From NCBI GenBank assembly GCA_913047525.1, contig CAJWUS010000010.1:1-19402 (forward strand): a stretch of DNA of 19,402 nucleotides, written 5' to 3'. Each line of letters starts with the position of its first letter. Positions within the stretch are counted from its first letter, which is position 1. A model generated the notes under the pieces. That model saw only the letters and a program-made list of their open reading frames with translations, did no database searches and was not told where the DNA came from. Positions 15,435-19,402 of this stretch are shown one piece after another. The stretch is from an uncultured Flavobacteriales bacterium. GTDB taxonomy: Bacteria; Bacteroidota; Bacteroidia; Flavobacteriales; BACL11. Position numbers and translations under genes: made by a program.

Positions 15435-16715
15435 ATGTTTATTGTGCTAAATTTAAAGAAAATCTATAATTTTCACTTACTAAATCTACAACGCATAATT
15501 ATAGTTTTTCTTTTAATTACGATTGTAGTTTTTCCATCCCAATCTCAAAATGCAAATAACGGCATAAAAAAAATAGTAATTGACCCAGGGCATGGAGGAA
15601 AAGATCCCGGAAATCTGGGAACTGGAAGGTATAAAGAAACTGAAAAACATATTGCACTTGATATTTCTTTACTTTTTGGCAATTATGTGAAAGAAGCTTA
15701 TCCTGATATTGAGATAATATATACTCGTAAAACAAATGATAAATTTTTAGAATTGCATGAGAGAACACAATTGGCAAATGATAATAATGCAGACTTGTTT
15801 ATTTCCATTCACTGTGATGCATGGACAAACCCCAATGCTTATGGAGCAGGGGTATATGTGATGGGAATGAGTAAGTTGAAAGCCAATATGGGTATTGCGA
15901 TTAAAGAAAATGCAGTTATTTATTTGGAGGACGATTATAAGCAAAATTATGAAGGTTTTGATCCTAATACTCCAGAAAGTTATATTGTTTTTAGTTTAAC
16001 TCAAAACACATATTTAGGGCAAAGTTTACAAATCGCTGAAGAAGTAGAACAGCAGTTTGCAACAAGAGCAAACAGGAAAAGTAGAGGTGTAAAACAGGCT
16101 CCTTTTTATGTTATTAGTAGGGCCAATATGCCTTCTATTTTAATTGAGACAGGCTTTCTTACAAATCCAAAGGAGGAGGATTATTTGAACTCAAATGAAG
16201 GGAAGACATATATTGCCTCAGCAATCTTTAGGGCTTTTAGAAGTTATAAAGAAAGTATAGAACAAGCTTCAAAACAGATTTCTAATAATCAAGAAGTAAC
16301 TAATCAAAAGAAAGCTAATCAAATTCCAGATAAAGAATGTGGTACTGAATTGTATATGACACCAGAACAGAGATTAATTTACAATCAAACTAGGATAGAC
16401 AGAAATAGTTGGAAAAAAGAAATTGTAAAACAAGATACTGTGATAGATTCAAAACAAGATATTATCTTTAAGGTGCAAATAGGAACCTATTTAAAAGAGA
16501 TGAAAAGCAGTGAAAAGTTTCAAGGATTAGAAGTTGAACAACAAATTATTAATGGAACATACAAGTATTTTGTAGGAAATACCCCCAGTAAAAGGGTCGC
16601 AGATAAATTGAGAATTAAGATGGTAGAAAGGGGCTTTAATGGAGCATTTATAGTTGCTTTAAAAGATGGTATTAGAATAAATGTAAAAGAAGCGTTAAGT
16701 TTGCAAAATCAATAA
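15435..16715 (+). CDS. N-acetylmuramoyl-L-alanine amidase (Amidase_3) with SPOR-like C-terminus
   Basis: This 426-residue zinc amidase cleaves the bond between N-acetylmuramic acid and L-alanine in peptidoglycan. An N-terminal hydrophobic segment at 20-33 ending near FPSQSQN is a signal peptide, so it acts in the periplasm. The Amidase_3 domain covers about 45-270: zinc ligands H53 (DPGHGGKDPG), E68 (KETEK) and H126 (SIHCDA), and the catalytic E238 in LIETGFLTNP. A linker follows, then residues 343-424 (FKVQIGTYL ... GFNGAFIVAL) resemble a SPOR domain that binds denuded glycan at division sites. Homologues act in daughter-cell separation. The ATG at 15435 leaves a long n-region; GTG at 15444 is an alternative. 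It is the first gene of a plus-strand operon with mlaD 8 bp downstream. Confidence 0.9.
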   Translation: MFIVLNLKKIYNFHLLNLQRIIIVFLLITIVVFPSQSQNANNGIKKIVIDPGHGGKDPGNLGTGRYKETEKHIALDISLLFGNYVKEAYPDIEIIYTRKTNDKFLELHERTQLANDNNADLFISIHCDAWTNPNAYGAGVYVMGMSKLKANMGIAIKENAVIYLEDDYKQNYEGFDPNTPESYIVFSLTQNTYLGQSLQIAEEVEQQFATRANRKSRGVKQAPFYVISRANMPSILIETGFLTNPKEEDYLNSNEGKTYIASAIFRAFRSYKESIEQASKQISNNQEVTNQKKANQIPDKECGTELYMTPEQRLIYNQTRIDRNSWKKEIVKQDTVIDSKQDIIFKVQIGTYLKEMKSSEKFQGLEVEQQIINGTYKYFVGNTPSKRVADKLRIKMVERGFNGAFIVALKDGIRINVKEALSLQNQ

Positions 16716-16723
16716 TTAAGATT

Positions 16724-17662
16724 ATGAAAAAAATATCGAAAGAAATTAAGATAGGAATCCTTGTAGTTACTTCAATAGTATTGCTGGTTTGGGGAACAAA
16801 TTATCTGAAAGGAAGTAATCTATTTGACAGTAGTAAAACTTTTTATGCTCTTTATGATAGAATTGGAGGCCTGCAAGAGGGAAGTGGAGTCATGGTAAGT
16901 GGATTTAAGGTAGGTTTCGTAAAGAAAATACAGCTACTATCTGAGGATAACTATAAATTATTAGTTGTAATTAGTATTAATAATGATATTAAGATTCCTG
17001 AAAATAGTGTACTGAAGATTGTAAATGAAGATATTATGGGGACAAAGGGAGTTGCTCTTCAGTTAGGTAATTCTAAAGAATTCTTAGCTAAGGGAGATAC
17101 GCTTGCAACAGATATGGAAACTAGTCTTAAAGAAGAAGTAAACTTGCAAGTATTACCCTTAAAGAATAAGGCAGAAGAACTTATAGGTTCAATAGATTCA
17201 GTTGTAACTGTCATTACTTCTGTATTAAGCAAGGATGCACGTGAGAGCCTTACAAAGAGTCTGGTAAGTCTGGATAATACCTTTACCACTATGTCGCAAA
17301 CTATGACGAAAGTTAACAAAATTGTGGATCAGAATGATGAGAGAATATCAAGTATTATAGAAAATCTGGAAGCAAATAATGATGAAATTACAAATATTTT
17401 AAAGAATTTTTCTGACTTATCAGATGATATTGCAAAGTCAAATATAAAAACTACGCTTGCTAGTTTGAATGAAATTTCTAAAAAGATAAGTGACTCAGAA
17501 GGAAGTTTAGGTATGTTTATCAATGATAAGGATTTGTATCTTAATCTAGAGAAATCCTCAAAAGAATTGGAAACACTAATAAAAGATATCAAATTAAACC
17601 CCAAGAGATATGTTGGTTTTTCTGTTTTAGGAGGTAAATCAAAATCCTACAAAAGACCTTAA
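16724..17662 (+). CDS. MlaD-family MCE protein (phospholipid transport)
   Basis: This 312-residue inner-membrane-anchored MCE protein is of the MlaD type. One membrane segment at about 9-26 (IKIGILVVTSIVLLVWG) is followed by the MCE domain at about 38-115, with YDRIGGLQEGSGVMVSGFKVG at 44-64 and IMGTKGVALQLG at 104-115. The C-terminal part to about 290 is rich in heptad-like Leu/Ile and probably forms helices or coiled coil, as in other MCE proteins that build a periplasmic channel. It ends NPKRYVGFSVLGGK, a tail common in Bacteroidota members. MlaD-type proteins move phospholipid between the membranes with the MlaFE transporter, but no mlaE or mlaF is in this window. It lies 8 bp after the amidase and 11 bp before the Fe-S gene. 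Confidence 0.88.
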   Translation: MKKISKEIKIGILVVTSIVLLVWGTNYLKGSNLFDSSKTFYALYDRIGGLQEGSGVMVSGFKVGFVKKIQLLSEDNYKLLVVISINNDIKIPENSVLKIVNEDIMGTKGVALQLGNSKEFLAKGDTLATDMETSLKEEVNLQVLPLKNKAEELIGSIDSVVTVITSVLSKDARESLTKSLVSLDNTFTTMSQTMTKVNKIVDQNDERISSIIENLEANNDEITNILKNFSDLSDDIAKSNIKTTLASLNEISKKISDSEGSLGMFINDKDLYLNLEKSSKELETLIKDIKLNPKRYVGFSVLGGKSKSYKRP

Positions 17663-17673
17663 TCGGAATAAGT

Positions 17674-18966
17674 ATGCATCTTGAAAACTTTATTTTTAGT
17701 TTTATTTTAATTTTTGCACTTAGTCTATTTTCCTTTAATCTTTGGAAAATAGTACGTAATATTCGTTTAGGAAAATCAAAAAATCGTTTTGATCAACCAT
17801 TAAAACGCACAAAGATATTATTAAAGATAGCTTTTGGACAAACTAAGTTATTTGCTCGGCCAGTTTCAGGGATATTACATGCACTTGTTTATTGGGGATT
17901 TTTAGTAATTACCATTGGTACTTTGGAAATGATGGTGGATGGTATTTTTGGTTTTGAGAGGTTTTTCGGGGAATTGGGTAGTTTTTATAATTTGGTTACA
18001 GCATCAGGGGATGTAATGGCAGTTTTGGTCCTTGTTTCCTGTCTTATTTTTATGTTCAGAAGAATCTTTATGAAGATTAAAAGATTCTCTGGAAAAGAGA
18101 TGAAGAAATCTTCTTCAATAGATGCAATAATTGCTTTAGTAATAATTGTTTTTTTGATGGTTTCCTTACTTACAATGAATATTGGCTACATTGGTATTCA
18201 TCCTCAGGATTATTATGGCACATTCCCCGTAAGTAACTTCTTACTTTCCTATTTTACTAATTGGAATTTGCATTTATTTCATGAAATTAGTTGGTGGACA
18301 CATATTTTACTGGTGCTTATTTTTCTTAATGAGTTACCTTATTCTAAGCATTTTCATGTGGTTATGTCAATACCGAATGTATATTTCTCGAATATTGAAA
18401 AGTTGGGCAAGATGGAAAACTTATCTTCTGTTACTAAAGAAGTTAGCCTTATGATGGATCCTAATGCTGATCCTTATGCAACACAACCTTCTGATATTAC
18501 TCCGCCAGAATCTTTTGGAGCTAAGGATGTAACTGATTTAAATTGGGTGCAATTAATGAATGCATATTCTTGTACTGAGTGCGGTAGATGCACATCAGAA
18601 TGTCCAGCTAATCAGACTGGTAAATTGTTATCTCCAAGAAAGATTATGATGAATACGCGTGAAAGGTTAAAAGAAGTTGGAAGAAATATTGATAGAAATG
18701 GTAAAGATTATTCGGATAATAAATCTTTACTAAATGATTATATCACAACAGAGGAGGTATGGGCCTGTACTACTTGTAATGCTTGTACGCAGGCATGTCC
18801 TTTAAATATTGATCCTCTTTCAATCATAGTGGATTTAAGAAGATATTTAGTAATGGAGCAGTCGGCTGCCCCAACTGAGCTAAATATGATGTTTAATAAT
18901 ATAGAAAATAATGGAGCTCCTTGGCAATTCTCAGCAGCTGATAGATTAAAATGGAAAGATGAATAA
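17674..18966 (+). CDS. Membrane (Fe-S)-binding oxidoreductase subunit
   Basis: This 430-residue protein joins an N-terminal membrane domain to a C-terminal twin [4Fe-4S] domain. Hydrophobic segments lie at about residues 5-23, 66-90, 112-128, 150-170 and 207-219, a layout resembling the cytochrome b-like NarI/HdrE-type subunits. Histidines at H69, H200, H203 and H210 sit in or near membrane segments and could bind haem (inference). The cluster motifs are CTECGRCTSECP with C300, C303, C306 and C310, and CTTCNACTQACP with C365, C368, C371 and C375, each the classic CxxCxxCxxxCP. It probably passes electrons between a quinone pool and a partner; the partner may be the gene beginning at 19380. 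The true substrate is unknown. Its end overlaps the HAD gene by 8 bp. Confidence 0.87.
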   Translation: MHLENFIFSFILIFALSLFSFNLWKIVRNIRLGKSKNRFDQPLKRTKILLKIAFGQTKLFARPVSGILHALVYWGFLVITIGTLEMMVDGIFGFERFFGELGSFYNLVTASGDVMAVLVLVSCLIFMFRRIFMKIKRFSGKEMKKSSSIDAIIALVIIVFLMVSLLTMNIGYIGIHPQDYYGTFPVSNFLLSYFTNWNLHLFHEISWWTHILLVLIFLNELPYSKHFHVVMSIPNVYFSNIEKLGKMENLSSVTKEVSLMMDPNADPYATQPSDITPPESFGAKDVTDLNWVQLMNAYSCTECGRCTSECPANQTGKLLSPRKIMMNTRERLKEVGRNIDRNGKDYSDNKSLLNDYITTEEVWACTTCNACTQACPLNIDPLSIIVDLRRYLVMEQSAAPTELNMMFNNIENNGAPWQFSAADRLKWKDE

Positions 18967-19375
18967 ATTAGTAGAAAAGATAGTAGATGGAGAGCATATC
19001 TCTCCTGTATTACCAGATGAGATTAAAAATTACCTAATAGATATTGATGGTACTATTTGTGATGATATACCAAATGAAGAGCCGGAGAGAATGGTGACAG
19101 CAAAATTGTATCCTGATGCTTTAGAAACTTTAAATAAATGGTATGAACAGGGACATTATATTACCTTTTTTACATCCAGAGTGGAAGAACATAGAGAGGT
19201 TACAGAAGTATGGCTGAAAGAAAATGGATTTAAGTACCATGGACTTTTGATGGGAAAACCAAGAGGAGGAAATTATCATTGGGTGGATAATCATATTGTA
19301 AGGGCAACTCGATTTGATGGAAAGTTTACCGATTTAGTAGATAAAGAAGTTAAAATCCAAGTTTTTAAATCTTAA
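18959..19375 (+). CDS. Small HAD-fold hydrolase of unknown substrate
   Basis: This 138-residue protein has haloacid dehalogenase motifs: LIDIDGTICDD with D28 (nucleophile) and D30, FFTSR at 70-74 (T72 or S73 as motif II), K100 in LLMGKPRGG, and HWVDNH at 107-112 with D110 as the acidic motif. It looks like the small nucleotidase-type or LNS2-like HADs. I recall relatives in Bacteroidota databases carrying the name phosphoheptose isomerase, but no SIS-domain sugar-binding pattern is present and I would not use that name. The HAD set is complete, so phosphatase activity is plausible; the substrate is not known. It overlaps the Fe-S gene by 8 bp and lies 4 bp before the next start, so it is embedded in the redox operon. 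Confidence 0.82.
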   Translation: MNKLVEKIVDGEHISPVLPDEIKNYLIDIDGTICDDIPNEEPERMVTAKLYPDALETLNKWYEQGHYITFFTSRVEEHREVTEVWLKENGFKYHGLLMGKPRGGNYHWVDNHIVRATRFDGKFTDLVDKEVKIQVFKS

Positions 19376-19379
19376 TCAG

Positions 19380-19402
19380 ATGAACGAATTGCAGGTAAAA
19401 AC
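19380..19402 (+). CDS. Start of a further gene, truncated by window edge
   Basis: ATG at 19380 begins MNELQVK and runs off the window. It lies 4 bp after the HAD stop, in keeping with the operon's tight spacing. Seven residues cannot be identified by themselves. From the gene order I remember in related genomes, a second (Fe-S)-binding protein of the CCG-domain (HdrB/GlpC-like) type would be expected; this is inference. Confidence 0.5.

Noticed and set aside
18959..19375. Phosphoheptose isomerase (GmhA) identity
   Set aside because: No SIS-domain pattern is present, and the visible motifs are those of HAD hydrolases.
1..19402. Mobile elements, prophage, defence system, tRNA or rRNA
   Set aside because: No transposase, integrase, recombinase, toxin-antitoxin pair, direct-repeat target duplication or tRNA-like cloverleaf was recognised. 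All large open stretches are accounted for by the genes listed.

Overview
The window is an AT-rich, densely packed chromosomal segment that fits a Bacteroidota genome, most likely from the Flavobacteriia side. The signs are a SprB-repeat surface protein with a gliding/T9SS-like C-terminal end, a fused alpha-beta 2-oxoacid dehydrogenase E1, Bacteroidota-style -7 promoter elements (TAnnTTTG), few Shine-Dalgarno sequences, several possible TTG starts, and a cluster of LptD, amidase, MCE protein and Fe-S protein that I recall from this phylum. I see no rRNA, tRNA, CRISPR array, insertion sequence or phage gene. This is mostly core envelope and housekeeping territory.

Layout. (1) 1-1855, +: the 3' part of a large secreted adhesin-like protein with six SprB-type repeats. 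(2) 5116-1977, -: a tight four-gene operon. It runs from a 38-residue Cys-tailed membrane peptide (5116-5000), through an LtaS/OpgB-like membrane sulfatase-fold phosphoglycerol transferase and a diacylglycerol-kinase-family lipid kinase, to a SUI1/eIF1-like protein. (3) 5181-7157, +: fused E1 alpha-beta of a branched-chain-type 2-oxoacid dehydrogenase. (4) 9352-7154, -: a membrane-anchored patatin-like lipase whose 3' end overlaps the E1 gene by 4 bp. (5) 9478-12908, +: a sugar-nucleotide group (UDP-glucose dehydrogenase, KdsC-like HAD phosphatase, GDP-L-fucose synthase) followed 3 bp later by a lone TrpG/PabA-type glutamine amidotransferase. (6) 15425-12915, -: LptD-like LPS assembly protein. 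(7) 15435-19402, +: N-acetylmuramoyl-L-alanine amidase with a SPOR-like C-terminus, an MlaD/MCE protein, a membrane (Fe-S) protein, a small HAD protein, and the first codons of another gene that runs off the window.

How the genes fit together. Blocks 5-7 centre on cell-surface glycans and outer-membrane upkeep: nucleotide-sugar precursors, LPS export, peptidoglycan trimming and phospholipid transport. Block 2 suggests a lipid cycle. A phosphoglycerol transferase that uses phosphatidylglycerol would release diacylglycerol, and the translationally coupled lipid kinase could recycle it. The most promising second-look items are that operon, including its unannotated-looking 38-residue peptide; a Ser where the family usually has the Thr nucleophile; a palindromic insert read in frame inside the patatin gene; a 12-bp perfect palindrome in the patatin/ugd divergent promoter; and the conserved-looking HAD protein between redox-protein genes.
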